Part shown: positions 54,933 to 64,000 of the stretch, piece after piece
Layout of the letters: each line of letters opens with the position of its first letter
Position numbering within the stretch: the stretch's first letter is position 1
Assembly: GCA_016718035.1 (NCBI GenBank)
Contig: JADKEK010000006.1
Span: forward strand, 186,001-250,000
Source of the DNA: Bacteroidota bacterium
GTDB taxonomy: Bacteria > Bacteroidota > Bacteroidia > Chitinophagales > BACL12
DNA: 64,000 nucleotides
Reading direction: 5' to 3'
Translations under genes and position numbers: made by a program
The notes under the pieces: model-generated
Databases searched by the model: none
What the model saw: the letters and a program-made list of their open reading frames with translations, nothing else
What the model was told of the DNA's origin: nothing

Positions 54933-55006
54933 CAATTCTATTTATTGTAGCAATTGCGGTTTTCGGTTATATGTGTTTCGTATTACTAAAACCTGAAAAA
55001 TTTTGA
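54929..55006 (+). CDS. kdpF: KdpF, small stabilising subunit of the K+-ATPase
   Basis: 25 residues: MTILFIVAIAVFGYMCFVLL forms one membrane helix, followed by KPEKF, the typical ending of KdpF. It sits in the lipid-facing groove of KdpA in the known complex. It overlaps the preceding ORF by 4 bp and the next one by 1 bp. Confidence 0.85.
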   Translation: MTILFIVAIAVFGYMCFVLLKPEKF

Positions 55007-55113
55007 TGATGAAAAACTTCCGAGAATTACGATATTGGTTAATAGTATTATTAATTATTACCATGTTGGTGTTCATCATTATTTTCAAAATAAAATATTT
55101 ATTTAACGGTTAA
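55006..55113 (+). CDS. 35-residue membrane micro-protein between kdpF and kdpA
   Basis: MMKNFRELRYWLIVLLIITM and then LVFIIIFKIKYLFNG: a short basic N terminus and one membrane helix. It starts inside the kdpF stop (TGATG) and its TAA abuts the kdpA ATG. The exact tiling argues for a real, coupled gene of unknown role. Confidence 0.6.
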   Translation: MMKNFRELRYWLIVLLIITMLVFIIIFKIKYLFNG

Positions 55114-56826
55114 ATGAAATTTATGAATTCAGAGATATTAGGCGTTTTACTCATGTATCTATTAGTAGTATTGTTGGCTATTCCTTTAGGTAGATACATA
55201 GGGAAAATATTTAATTACGAGCCTACATGGCTTGACCGATTATTTAATCCAATTGACAACTTGTTTTTTAAATTAAGTGGCATTAATCCTAAAACTGAAA
55301 TGACCTGGAAGCAACATGCAATTGCGCTGTTAACTATCAATTTTATTTGGTTTTTAATTTGTATGCTGATACTTACTAATATGTCAAATTTGCCTTTGAA
55401 TCCCGACAACAATCCTTCAATGTCGGGCGATTTGGCATTCAACACAGCTGTTAGTTTTGTTACTAATACCAATTTGCAACATTATTCCGGTGAATCCGGA
55501 TTATCCTATTTGGGCCAATTAATTTTAATGTTATGGCAATTTATAAGTGCAGGAACAGGTATTGCTATTTGTGCAGTTGTATTTGCAGCAATGCAATCAA
55601 GAACAGTTGCAACATTGGGTAATTTTTATTCATTTTTCGTAAGAAGTTGTACCCGGATATTATTTCCTATCGCCGTTATAGTTGCCATTACTTTAGTATT
55701 TAATGGCGTTCCAATGACATTCGCAGGAAAGGACACCATTACAACACTTCAAGGCGACACAGTTATGGTGAGTCGTGGCCCTGTTGCAGGTTTTGTTGCC
55801 ATCAAACAAATTGGAACAAATGGAGGTGGTTTTTTTGGACCAAATTCAGCCCATCCTTTTGAAAACCCCAATTATTTTACAAATGTGGTAGAAACTGTAA
55901 GCATAAGTTTAATTCCGATAGCAATGATTTTTGCTTTGGGTTATGTACTAAAGCGTAAAAAACTAGCCAATGTGATATTTGGTGTAATGACTGCAGGATT
56001 TTTATTGCTTTGTATTCCTTCAATTATGAATGAAATGCAAGGCAATAAGGCCATTGAAAATATGGGAATTGCCCAAAACATGGGTAGTATGGAAGGAAAA
56101 GAAGTGCGTTTCGGCTCCGCTGCATCAGCATATTGGGCTATCACCACCACCACCACAAGCAACGGCTCTGTTAATTCAATGCATGATAGTATGACACCGT
56201 TAACCGGCATGTATGCATTACTTGGAATGATGGTTAATAGTTTTTATGGGGGTGTGGGAGTCGGGTTTTTAAATTTTTATATATTCATCATACTGGCTGT
56301 ATTTATTAGTGGGTTAATGGTTGGAAGGACACCTGAATTTTTAGGAAAAAAAATCGAGGCGAAAGAAATGAAAATTGCAATGGTTATAGCCTTATTACAT
56401 CCACTATTAATATTAACAGGTACTGCCTTAGCATCGTTTTTATATATACAAAATCCTGAAGCTTATTCAAGCTGGTTGGCTAATCCCGGAAATCATGGAT
56501 TTAGTGAAATGTTGTATGAATTCACTTCTTCCAGTGCAAATAATGGCAGTGGTTTTGAGGGCTTAGGTGACAATACACCATTTTGGAATATCGCATGTGG
56601 TATTGTTATGTTATTGGCCAGGTATTTACCTATTATTGGCCCTGTAGCCATCGCCGGAATTCTTGCTGGCAAAAAGTATATTCCTGAAAGCGCTGGCACA
56701 CTTAAAACAGATACATCAACTTTCGGTTTAATGGTTTTTGCCGTAATGGCAATTGTTGCTGCTTTAGCATTTTTCCCGGCACTTACCTTAGGACCAATAG
56801 CCGAATATTTTTCATTGATAAATTAA
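55114..56826 (+). CDS. kdpA: Potassium-transporting ATPase K+ channel subunit
   Basis: 570 residues with about ten membrane helices. Selectivity-filter loops are visible as NTNLQHYSG, GTNGGGFFGPNSAHPFENP and SSSANNGSGFEGLGDNTPFWN. KdpA binds K+ and passes it into the KdpB pathway at very low external K+. The start may be the ATG at 55114 or 55123. Confidence 0.96.
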   Translation: MKFMNSEILGVLLMYLLVVLLAIPLGRYIGKIFNYEPTWLDRLFNPIDNLFFKLSGINPKTEMTWKQHAIALLTINFIWFLICMLILTNMSNLPLNPDNNPSMSGDLAFNTAVSFVTNTNLQHYSGESGLSYLGQLILMLWQFISAGTGIAICAVVFAAMQSRTVATLGNFYSFFVRSCTRILFPIAVIVAITLVFNGVPMTFAGKDTITTLQGDTVMVSRGPVAGFVAIKQIGTNGGGFFGPNSAHPFENPNYFTNVVETVSISLIPIAMIFALGYVLKRKKLANVIFGVMTAGFLLLCIPSIMNEMQGNKAIENMGIAQNMGSMEGKEVRFGSAASAYWAITTTTTSNGSVNSMHDSMTPLTGMYALLGMMVNSFYGGVGVGFLNFYIFIILAVFISGLMVGRTPEFLGKKIEAKEMKIAMVIALLHPLLILTGTALASFLYIQNPEAYSSWLANPGNHGFSEMLYEFTSSSANNGSGFEGLGDNTPFWNIACGIVMLLARYLPIIGPVAIAGILAGKKYIPESAGTLKTDTSTFGLMVFAVMAIVAALAFFPALTLGPIAEYFSLIN

Positions 56827-56832
56827 TTTTAT

Positions 56833-58869
56833 ATGGCAAACAAATCTTCTCTGTTTCAAAAATCATTACTTCAATCTGCTATTAAGCAATCGGTAGTGAA
56901 GCTTAATCCCAAACTCATGTTTCGCAACCCTGTTATGTTTACGGTTGAAATAGGAACTGCTATCATGTTGGGAGTTTGTATATGGATACTTTCGGGCAAT
57001 ACAACGCAAGGCAGTTTTATGTATAATTTTATTGTTTTTCTTGTACTATTAGCAACATTACTTTTCGCCAATTTTGCTGAAGCAATTGCAGAGGCAAGAG
57101 GTAAAGCACAAGCAGACAGCTTGCGAAAAACCCGTGAAGAAACACCCGCCAAAAAAGTTGCGGAGGTTGGTAAAATTTACAGCCATCAAGTTGATATTAT
57201 TCCTTCGTCACAGTTAAAAAAAGGTGATTTATTTTTCTGTGAAGCGGGAGATATTATTCCTTCCGATGGCGAAATAATTGAAGGCCTTGCTACCATTGAT
57301 GAAAGTGCGATAACCGGTGAAAGCGCACCTGTAATTCGCGAAGCAGGTGGCGATAAAAGTTCTGTAACCGGAGGTACTAAAGTATTATCTGACGCTATTA
57401 CAGTTCGAGTTACTACCGAACAAGGTGAAAGTTTTTTAGATAAAATGATTGCCCTGGTTGAAGGTGCAAGCAGGCAAAAAACACCAAACGAAATTGCACT
57501 AACTATTTTATTAGCAGGATTTACTTTAGTTTTTATAATCGTTACCATTACACTCAAACCATTTGCAGATTATGCCAACACACCAATAACAATAGCTGCA
57601 TTTATTGCATTGTTTGTTTGTTTAATTCCTACTACTATTGGTGGTTTATTATCAGCAATAGGTATTGCCGGAATGGATAGGGCTTTGCGCGCAAATGTGA
57701 TTACGAAAAGTGGTCGTGCAGTTGAAACAGCCGGTGATATTGATGTGTTATTATTGGATAAAACAGGTACTATTACTATAGGTAACAGAAAAGCAACACA
57801 TTTTTATCCAGCAAATAGTATTGATGAAAAACATTTTATTCGTTGCGTAGCATTAAGTTCAATAAGTGATGATACTCCGGAAGGGAAGTCAATTATTGAA
57901 TTAGCGGGTTTGCAACCGCAGCAATTATCAATAATTAATCCAAGGTTTATAAAATTTACAGCTGAAACAAGATGCTCCGGAGTTGATTTTGAAAATATAC
58001 GAATTCGAAAAGGTGCATCCGATGCCATTAAAAATTTGTGTGAACAGGCAGGTAATAAATTTCCGGAAGAAACTGCTGCTCATGTTCATACTATTTCTGC
58101 CAATGGAGGTACTCCGCTTGTAGTTGCTGAAAATGAAAAAATAATTGGTGTTATTGAATTACAGGATATTATTAAACCAGGTATTCATGAGCGATTTGAG
58201 CGGTTAAGAAAAATGGGTATTAAAACTGTAATGGTAACAGGCGATAATCCGCTTACTGCAAAATTTATCGCTGAAAAAGCTGGCGTTGATGATTTTATCG
58301 CCGAGGCAAAACCTGAAGATAAAATGAATTACATAAAAAAGGAGCAAGCTGAAGGACGATTGGTAGCCATGATGGGTGATGGAACAAACGATGCTCCGGC
58401 ACTTGCACAAGCTGATGTTGGCGTTGCTATGAATAGTGGAACCCAAGCCGCTAAAGAAGCTGGCAATATGGTCGATCTGGATAATGATCCCACTAAATTA
58501 ATTGAAGTTGTAGAAATTGGCAAACAATTGTTAATGACACGGGGCACCTTAACTACATTTAGTATTGCGAATGATGTGGCTAAATATTTTGCCATTATTC
58601 CTGCACTTTTTATTGTAGGAATCCCTTCTCTGCAAGGTTTAAATATTATGCAATTACATAGCCCTGAAAGCGCAATTTTATCAGCTGTAATTTTTAATGC
58701 TATTATTATTCCATTACTTATTCCACTAGCTTTGAAAGGCGTGGCTTATAAACCAATAGGCGCCAGTGCATTGCTTCGTCGTAATTTGCTAATTTATGGA
58801 TTAGGAGGAGTTTTAGTCCCCTTTGTTGGCATTAAATTAATTGACCTTTTTGTCGCATTATTCATTTAA
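56833..58869 (+). CDS. kdpB: Potassium-transporting ATPase ATP-binding subunit (P-type)
   Basis: 678 residues. Actuator motif TGES at 161-164, phosphorylated Asp309 in DKTGT (309-313), nucleotide-binding KGASDA, and MVTGDNPLTAKFIAEKAGVDDFIAEAKPEDK with GDGTNDAPAL later. It hydrolyses ATP to drive K+ import with KdpA. It lies 6 bp after kdpA. Confidence 0.97.
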   Translation: MANKSSLFQKSLLQSAIKQSVVKLNPKLMFRNPVMFTVEIGTAIMLGVCIWILSGNTTQGSFMYNFIVFLVLLATLLFANFAEAIAEARGKAQADSLRKTREETPAKKVAEVGKIYSHQVDIIPSSQLKKGDLFFCEAGDIIPSDGEIIEGLATIDESAITGESAPVIREAGGDKSSVTGGTKVLSDAITVRVTTEQGESFLDKMIALVEGASRQKTPNEIALTILLAGFTLVFIIVTITLKPFADYANTPITIAAFIALFVCLIPTTIGGLLSAIGIAGMDRALRANVITKSGRAVETAGDIDVLLLDKTGTITIGNRKATHFYPANSIDEKHFIRCVALSSISDDTPEGKSIIELAGLQPQQLSIINPRFIKFTAETRCSGVDFENIRIRKGASDAIKNLCEQAGNKFPEETAAHVHTISANGGTPLVVAENEKIIGVIELQDIIKPGIHERFERLRKMGIKTVMVTGDNPLTAKFIAEKAGVDDFIAEAKPEDKMNYIKKEQAEGRLVAMMGDGTNDAPALAQADVGVAMNSGTQAAKEAGNMVDLDNDPTKLIEVVEIGKQLLMTRGTLTTFSIANDVAKYFAIIPALFIVGIPSLQGLNIMQLHSPESAILSAVIFNAIIIPLLIPLALKGVAYKPIGASALLRRNLLIYGLGGVLVPFVGIKLIDLFVALFI

Positions 58870-58886
58870 TTATAAATATAAATACA

Positions 58887-59447
58887 ATGAAATCTAATTT
58901 TGTTCCTGCACTAAGATTAACCTTCCTTTTGTTGGTATTCTTTTCATGCATATACACCTGTTTGATTTTAGTCATTGCACAATTGAGTTCAAATAAAGGT
59001 AACGGTGAAGTTGTGCAATCCGGTAATCTATATTATTATACCAATATAGGCCAGAATTTTTCAGCAGATAAATATTTTAATTCACGACCTTCAGCAGTTA
59101 ATTATAATGCTGCCGGTGCTGGTGGAAGCAATAAAGGGCCAACAAACCCGGAATATCTTGCTATTGTTCAGTCACGTATTGACACCATTCTGATAAAAAA
59201 TCCAACTGTTACAACAGCTCAAATTCCCTCCGAACTTGTAACAGCAAGTGGTAGTGGATTGGACCCACATTTGTCAGTTGAAGCCGCCGAAATTCAGGCG
59301 CCGCGTATTGCGAAAATTAGAAATGTAAATGAAAACACCATTTATCAACTCATTCAATCAAATATTGAGCAACCATTATTTGGTATTTTTGGGACAACAA
59401 AAGTTAATGTCCTTAAATTAAATTTAGCATTAGACAATTTAAATTAA
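58887..59447 (+). CDS. kdpC: Potassium-transporting ATPase subunit C
   Basis: 186 residues. One N-terminal membrane helix (about 7-30) and a periplasmic or cytoplasmic-facing domain with GQNFSADKYFNSRPSAVNYNAAGAGGSNKGPTNP and LVTASGSGLDPHLSVEAAEIQAPRIAKIRN, the KdpC signatures. It helps assemble and stabilise the ATPase. Confidence 0.96.
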   Translation: MKSNFVPALRLTFLLLVFFSCIYTCLILVIAQLSSNKGNGEVVQSGNLYYYTNIGQNFSADKYFNSRPSAVNYNAAGAGGSNKGPTNPEYLAIVQSRIDTILIKNPTVTTAQIPSELVTASGSGLDPHLSVEAAEIQAPRIAKIRNVNENTIYQLIQSNIEQPLFGIFGTTKVNVLKLNLALDNLN

Positions 59448-59453
59448 ACTGGT

Positions 59454-60530
59454 ATGAAACAACTTTCTTTTTTAGCTATTATTTTTTATAGTCTCTCTTC
59501 ATTTACACAAAATGAAACTGCCAGCAACCCTTTGCAGGTTTCGGGTTATTTAGAAACATATTTTGCTTACGACTTTGCCAACCCGGAAAACCATACACGA
59601 CCTTCGTTTTTATATTCCTATAACAGACATAATGAGGTTGCACTTAACCTCGGTTTAATAAAATTATCTTATCAAAAACAAAATTTGAGAAGCAATATAG
59701 CTTTAATGGCAGGTAGTTATCCGAATAGCAACCTAGCTGCAGAGCCTGGTGTATTAAAAAACATATACGAAGCCAATATCGGTTTCAAATTATCAGAATC
59801 GAAAAATGTGTGGATTGATGCAGGTGTTTTTTCTTCACATATTGGTTTTGAAAGTGCAATTGGCAAAGATTGCTGGAACCTAACACGCAGTATCTTGGCT
59901 GAAAATTCACCCTATTACGAAAGTGGTGTTAAAGTAAGTTATACTACTAAAAATGAAAAATTGCTTGTAAGTGGTTTAATTTTAAATGGTTGGCAACGTA
60001 TGCAAAGGGTAAATGGTAACAATACTCCTGCAGTTGGCCATCAGATAACTTTTAAACCAACCGATAAAATAACTTTAAATAGCAGCTCATTTGTTGGAAA
60101 TGATGCCCCTGACAGTGTCCGAGTTATGCGCTATTTCCATAATTTTTATGGTATTTTTCAACTGAATGAAAAGGTAGGCTTCACAATTGGTTTTGACTGT
60201 GGAGCACAACAAGTTGCCAAAAATGATAATAATTTTAATACATGGTACTCCCCGGTTATTATCCTAAAAGTTGCCCCTACTAAAAAAATTAGTCTGGCAG
60301 CACGAGGAGAATTGTATCAGGATAAAAATGGAGTAATCATTTCAACTGGAACACCTAATGGGTTTCAAACAGTTGGTTATTCCTTAAATGTTGATTATAA
60401 TATCCAAAACAATCTCGTTCTGCGCATAGAAGGAAGAGGATTTTCCAGTGAAGACGCAATTTTTATAAATGAAGAAAGTCCTGTAAATGATAACTTTTTT
60501 GTAATATCTTCATTAGCCTTTTCATTCTAG
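59454..60530 (+). CDS. Outer-membrane beta-barrel (porin-like) protein of the kdp operon
   Basis: 358 residues with a signal peptide (MKQLSFLAIIFYSLSSFTQ). YLETYFAYDFANPENHTRPSF and many alternating strands end in SSLAFSF with a C-terminal Phe, the usual assembly signal. It sits 6 bp after kdpC and 1 bp before the next gene. Placement suggests a channel letting K+ or solutes reach KdpFABC (inference). Confidence 0.78.
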   Translation: MKQLSFLAIIFYSLSSFTQNETASNPLQVSGYLETYFAYDFANPENHTRPSFLYSYNRHNEVALNLGLIKLSYQKQNLRSNIALMAGSYPNSNLAAEPGVLKNIYEANIGFKLSESKNVWIDAGVFSSHIGFESAIGKDCWNLTRSILAENSPYYESGVKVSYTTKNEKLLVSGLILNGWQRMQRVNGNNTPAVGHQITFKPTDKITLNSSSFVGNDAPDSVRVMRYFHNFYGIFQLNEKVGFTIGFDCGAQQVAKNDNNFNTWYSPVIILKVAPTKKISLAARGELYQDKNGVIISTGTPNGFQTVGYSLNVDYNIQNNLVLRIEGRGFSSEDAIFINEESPVNDNFFVISSLAFSF

Positions 60531-60531
60531 T

Positions 60532-61656
60532 ATGACAGAAAAAGATAAAACGGTTCAACAATTTCTCGATTTAATAAAAAAATCACGAAAGGGAAAGTTT
60601 AAAGTTTACATTGGCATGAGTGCCGGGGTAGGTAAAACATACCGTATGTTACAAGAAGCTCATACATTGTTGAAAAGTGGAATTGATGTAAAAATCGGAT
60701 TTATTGAAACACATAATAGAAAAGAGACGCATGATTTACTAGCCGGATTACCGGTGATACCCAGAAGGCAATTGTTTTATAAAGGAAAAGAATTGGAGGA
60801 AATGGATGTGCAGGCAATTATAAGCCTTAGGCCAGAAGTTGTTATCGTTGATGAGCTCGCACACACTAATATTGAGGGCAGTAAAAATGAAAAAAGATGG
60901 CAAGATGTGATGGATATTCTTTCTGCCGGAATTAATGTTATTTCAGCAGTAAATATCCAGCATATTGAAAGTTTGAATGAAGAAGTAAAAGCTATAACAG
61001 GAATCGATGTTAAAGAGCGTATTCCAGATAGTGTGTTGGCTCAGGCAGACGAAGTGGTAAATATTGACTTAACTGCTGATGAATTAATAATTAGACTGAA
61101 GGAGGGTAAAATATATCATGCAGAAAAGATTGAAAAGGCATTACAAAATTTTTTCAAAAGTGAACATATATTGCAACTCCGGGAGCTGGCGTTAAAAGAG
61201 GTAGCCTCCCAGGTTGAGCGGAAAGTGGAAACAGAAATTACCAAACCGTATGCCCTTAAACATGAACGATTTATGGCATGTATAAGCAGCAATGAAATTA
61301 CTGCTAAATCGGTGATAAGAAAAACGGCCCGACTGGCAAATTATTATCATAGTAAATGGTATGTGCTTTATGTACAAACACCAAAAGAGCGCGCTGATAA
61401 GATTGCATTGGATAAGCAAAGACACCTAATTAATAATTTCAAACTGGCAACTGAATTAGGGGCAGAGATAATTAAGGTTGAGAGTGAATCCATCGCTAAG
61501 GCAATTATAGATCAGGCCACCGAAAGAAAAATAACCACTATTTGTGTCGGTAAACCGCATTTAAACCTGGTTAAAATAATTTTGGCAACAAACGTCTTTA
61601 ATGAATTGCTAAAAAAATTATCTTCAAATGCTATTGACCTTGTAATTTTATCGTAA
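60532..61656 (+). CDS. kdpD: KdpD N-terminal sensor/Usp protein without kinase domain
   Basis: 374 residues. The KdpD sensor domain (about 20-235) has GMSAGVGKTYRML (Walker A), VVIVDELAHTN (Walker B) and VNIQHIESLNEEV. A universal-stress-type domain follows (about 248-374). There is no DUF4118, transmembrane or histidine-kinase part, which in E. coli KdpD are joined to it. The kinase is the next gene, whose ATG directly abuts this stop, so this is a split sensor. Confidence 0.92.
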   Translation: MTEKDKTVQQFLDLIKKSRKGKFKVYIGMSAGVGKTYRMLQEAHTLLKSGIDVKIGFIETHNRKETHDLLAGLPVIPRRQLFYKGKELEEMDVQAIISLRPEVVIVDELAHTNIEGSKNEKRWQDVMDILSAGINVISAVNIQHIESLNEEVKAITGIDVKERIPDSVLAQADEVVNIDLTADELIIRLKEGKIYHAEKIEKALQNFFKSEHILQLRELALKEVASQVERKVETEITKPYALKHERFMACISSNEITAKSVIRKTARLANYYHSKWYVLYVQTPKERADKIALDKQRHLINNFKLATELGAEIIKVESESIAKAIIDQATERKITTICVGKPHLNLVKIILATNVFNELLKKLSSNAIDLVILS

Positions 61657-63384
61657 ATGAAAATCAAAACTAAATTAACATTAGGTGTCGGACTGCTATT
61701 CCTCATGATTATTATTGTGAGTATAGTAGGCGCTTTTAATATTAATGCCCTTAAAAACGATACGGAAAACATCCTCACGGCAAATTACAATAGTTTAGAA
61801 TATTGCAGGACAATTTTAGATGCTATCGAAAACAAGACGGGCGATAGTTGGCAAAATCTGGAACGTGATTTAAATAAACAGGAACAAAATATCACTGAAA
61901 TTGGTGAAGCAGAAGCAACAGAACAAATTCGGATAAATTTTGAACAATTAAAGCTGAACCCAGAAAATTTTGAGGCGACTATTAAGATTCGAAATGCGGT
62001 CTTTACAGTTATGGATATGAATATGGAGGCGATTCAAAGGAAAAGTGACTTTGCACAACAAACTGCCAATAAGGCAATGTTGTGGATTGGCGTCAGCGGT
62101 ACATTGTGTTTCTTAATCGCATTTGTCCTGCTGGTTAATTTGCCTTCAAATATTGCTAATCCAATTAAGTCGCTTAGTGAAAGCATCAAACAAATTGCCG
62201 ATAAAAATTATTCCCAAAGAGTACATTTCGAAAGCCATAGTGAATATGGGCAACTTGCCAAATCATTTAATACGATGGCAAAAAAGCTGGAAGAATATAA
62301 TAATAGCAATTTGGCGAAATTGATGATGGAAAAAAAACGTATTGAAACATTGATAAACAAAATGCATGATCCGGTTATTGGTTTGGATGAGAATTTACAA
62401 ATTTTATTTGCAAACGAAGAGGCATCTAAAATTACCGGATTGAAACAAGATGACTTGATTGGCAAGAGTTCGACAGCGTTAGCTTTGAAAAATGACCTTA
62501 TCAGAGCTTTAATCCGAGACTTGGTACTGTCAAATGATAAGCAACCTGTAAATACAGCTCCAATAAAAATATTTGCTGAAAACAAAGAAAGTTATTTCGA
62601 AAAAGAAACAATTGATATTGCTATTGTGCCTACAGGGGAACATGAATTGCGTTCATACGGACATGTTATTTTTTTGCGTAATGTTACCAGTTACAAAGAA
62701 CTTGATTCGGCCAAAACTAATTTTATTGCTACAGTTTCACATGAATTCAAAACACCCATTGCATCAATTAAAATGAGTTTGCAGCTGCTTGAGAATGAAC
62801 AAATTGGTAAATTAAATCAAGAACAATTAAATTTAATTGATAGTATTAAAGACGATGCAAATCGGCTACTTAAAATTACCGGTGAGTTGCTTAATATGAC
62901 ACAGGTTGAAAGCGGGAACATTCAGTTATCTCTAAGGCCTGAAGATCCGAAAGAGATTGTTTCATATGCTTTAAATGCTACAAGATTACAAGCTGAGCAA
63001 AAACAAATTAAAATTGATTTTATCTGCCCTGATAATATGTCAAAGGTGATTGTTGATATTGAAAAAACAGCTTGGGTAGTAACTAATCTTGTTTCAAATG
63101 CAATAAGGTATTCATACGATAACTCTTCAATCCTAATTAAGCTTGAAGAAACTCAAAATCAGATTCAACTTTCTGTAAAGGATGCCGGACAGGGTATCGC
63201 GCCGCAATATCAGCATAAAATTTTTGACCGCTATTTTAGAGTTCCCGGTACCAATAAAGAAGGTACGGGTTTGGGATTGGCCATCAGTAAAGAATTGATA
63301 GAAGCTCAGGGCGGTGAAATTCGTGTTGAAAGTGAGTTTGGCGCAGGTAGCACATTTTTGATTTTATTGAATAAAGCAATTTAA
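61657..63384 (+). CDS. HAMP-PAS sensor histidine kinase of the kdp locus
   Basis: 575 residues. Two membrane helices (about 8-29 and 142-162) flank a short periplasmic helical segment; a HAMP (about 164-216) and a PAS domain (about 230-340) follow; the phosphorylation His is 362 in VSHEFKTP; the ATPase has NLVSNAIRYS, DAGQGI and GTGLGLAISKELIEAQGG. It most likely phosphorylates the NtrC-type regulator at 53334. It starts at the ATG right after the KdpD-like stop. Confidence 0.93.
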   Translation: MKIKTKLTLGVGLLFLMIIIVSIVGAFNINALKNDTENILTANYNSLEYCRTILDAIENKTGDSWQNLERDLNKQEQNITEIGEAEATEQIRINFEQLKLNPENFEATIKIRNAVFTVMDMNMEAIQRKSDFAQQTANKAMLWIGVSGTLCFLIAFVLLVNLPSNIANPIKSLSESIKQIADKNYSQRVHFESHSEYGQLAKSFNTMAKKLEEYNNSNLAKLMMEKKRIETLINKMHDPVIGLDENLQILFANEEASKITGLKQDDLIGKSSTALALKNDLIRALIRDLVLSNDKQPVNTAPIKIFAENKESYFEKETIDIAIVPTGEHELRSYGHVIFLRNVTSYKELDSAKTNFIATVSHEFKTPIASIKMSLQLLENEQIGKLNQEQLNLIDSIKDDANRLLKITGELLNMTQVESGNIQLSLRPEDPKEIVSYALNATRLQAEQKQIKIDFICPDNMSKVIVDIEKTAWVVTNLVSNAIRYSYDNSSILIKLEETQNQIQLSVKDAGQGIAPQYQHKIFDRYFRVPGTNKEGTGLGLAISKELIEAQGGEIRVESEFGAGSTFLILLNKAI

Positions 63385-63603
63385 GTATCCGCTTTATGCG
63401 ACATAACCAATAAACATTAGCCACTTCACCGTAAGATTTTATTTGGTAATGTTAGTGCACATTAATGGTATCCTCAATTTCAATTCTTTATAGTAACTTT
63501 ATCCTAACACATTTACATGCCGAATTTTACAAAACGCTTAATGGTAATGTAATTTTCAATAATGGTTTATTACTTTATTTAATTATTTTTTACTATAAGC
63601 TTT
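63385..63603. other. Short gap before the last gene
   Basis: 219 AT-rich bases after the kdp operon. A 61-residue frame at 63465-63650 overlaps the next gene's start and is left out; no terminator is clear. Confidence 0.5.
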
Positions 63604-64000
63604 ATGAAAAGCAATCAATTCATTTTAATTCTATCTCTGTTTATTTGTAATTTAAATTCATTTGCCCAATCTTTGAGCGACAGCCTTTTAGCGCATTATA
63701 CATTTTCTGATAACTTGTTAGATAGTGGTGAAAAGCACTATAATATTTTATCCGCATCCGGGACATTTACAACCAATAGATTTGGTCAATCGAATGCAGC
63801 ATTTGCGCTCGATGGCATAAACGATTCACTCGTATTGCCAATCCCTGAAATGGCGCCAATTTCCGGCGATTTTGCTATTAGCTTTTGGTATAACACTAAT
63901 TCAGCAAAAATCATGAACTTGTTTTCTTCCAAACAAACACAAGATGATACTACTGATAATTTTGAAATGCAGTTGAATAGTCACAACCAATATTACTTGG
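63604..64000 (+). CDS. LamG/concanavalin-like secreted protein (3' truncated)
   Basis: 132 residues are inside the window and the frame is still open at the end. The signal peptide is MKSNQFILILSLFICNLNSFAQ, followed by the start of a LamG/concanavalin-type jelly-roll: LLAHYTFSDNLLDSGEKHYN, AAFALDGINDSLVLP and SGDFAISFWYNT. Such modules often sit in T9SS-exported adhesins or glycan-binding proteins; the C terminus that would show this is not present. Confidence 0.75.
   Translation, partial: MKSNQFILILSLFICNLNSFAQSLSDSLLAHYTFSDNLLDSGEKHYNILSASGTFTTNRFGQSNAAFALDGINDSLVLPIPEMAPISGDFAISFWYNTNSAKIMNLFSSKQTQDDTTDNFEMQLNSHNQYYL

Overview
The window is AT-rich chromosomal DNA from a member of the Bacteroidota, most like the Chitinophagales/Saprospirales side of the phylum (the rank below phylum is inference). 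The signs are: five proteins with a type IX secretion system (T9SS) C-terminal sorting domain, a PorV/PorQ-family protein next to a giant C25 peptidase, the Bacteroidota -7 promoter element TAnnTTTG in front of many genes, and few recognisable Shine-Dalgarno sequences. No transposase, integrase, phage gene, rRNA or CRISPR array was seen.

Layout. 0-5.9 kb: 3' end of a Rel/SpoT gene, a Fur-family regulator and a STAS protein in one run; purA and pabB; a small T9SS cargo protein; tyrS facing it. 5.9-14.9 kb: DUF479-like protein, a PorV/PorQ-family barrel and a 1667-residue C25 peptidase (PorU2-like), then a minus-strand run of methyltransferase, PAP2 phosphatase and ZIP transporter. 15-25 kb: glmM, cysteine desulfurase, a Tat-exported class V aminotransferase, acyl-CoA reductase divergent from a ferredoxin, ddl with a PASTA protein, a T9SS cargo protein, rhodanese and DCC proteins. 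25-33 kb: seven-haem cytochrome with TPRs, YihY, ArsC-like protein, a lysyl-oxidase-like T9SS protein, a glycosyltransferase, an NlpC-like membrane protein and a CBS protein. 33.4-33.7 kb: tRNA-Ser(UGA) followed by two degenerate copies of its 3' half carrying long hairpins. 34-41 kb: a VPS10/BNR-repeat protein, a DUF481 protein, a dense repeat patch and mutS.

41.4-46.4 kb is a stress-type cluster: two small charged proteins, a FAD oxidoreductase-Rieske gene broken by two compensating indels, a DUF4142 lipoprotein, and DUF892 and PA2169-type helical-bundle proteins. The two small-protein genes share an upstream module with exact spacing (an 11-mer pair 21 bp apart, then 22 bp, then ATCTTTACTTA), which is the strongest candidate for an undescribed regulon signal here. 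46.8-53.1 kb holds a CotH/lamin-tail T9SS protein, a frameshifted S41 peptidase, a serine hydrolase and a small conserved protein.

53.3-63.4 kb is a complete high-affinity K+ uptake locus: an NtrC-type sigma-54 response regulator, three chained micro-ORFs including kdpF, then kdpA, kdpB, kdpC, an outer-membrane barrel, a KdpD sensor domain without kinase, and a separate HAMP-PAS histidine kinase. The window ends inside a LamG-type secreted protein.

Two genes carry single-base indels in or beside short homopolymer runs, so sequencing error cannot be excluded there.
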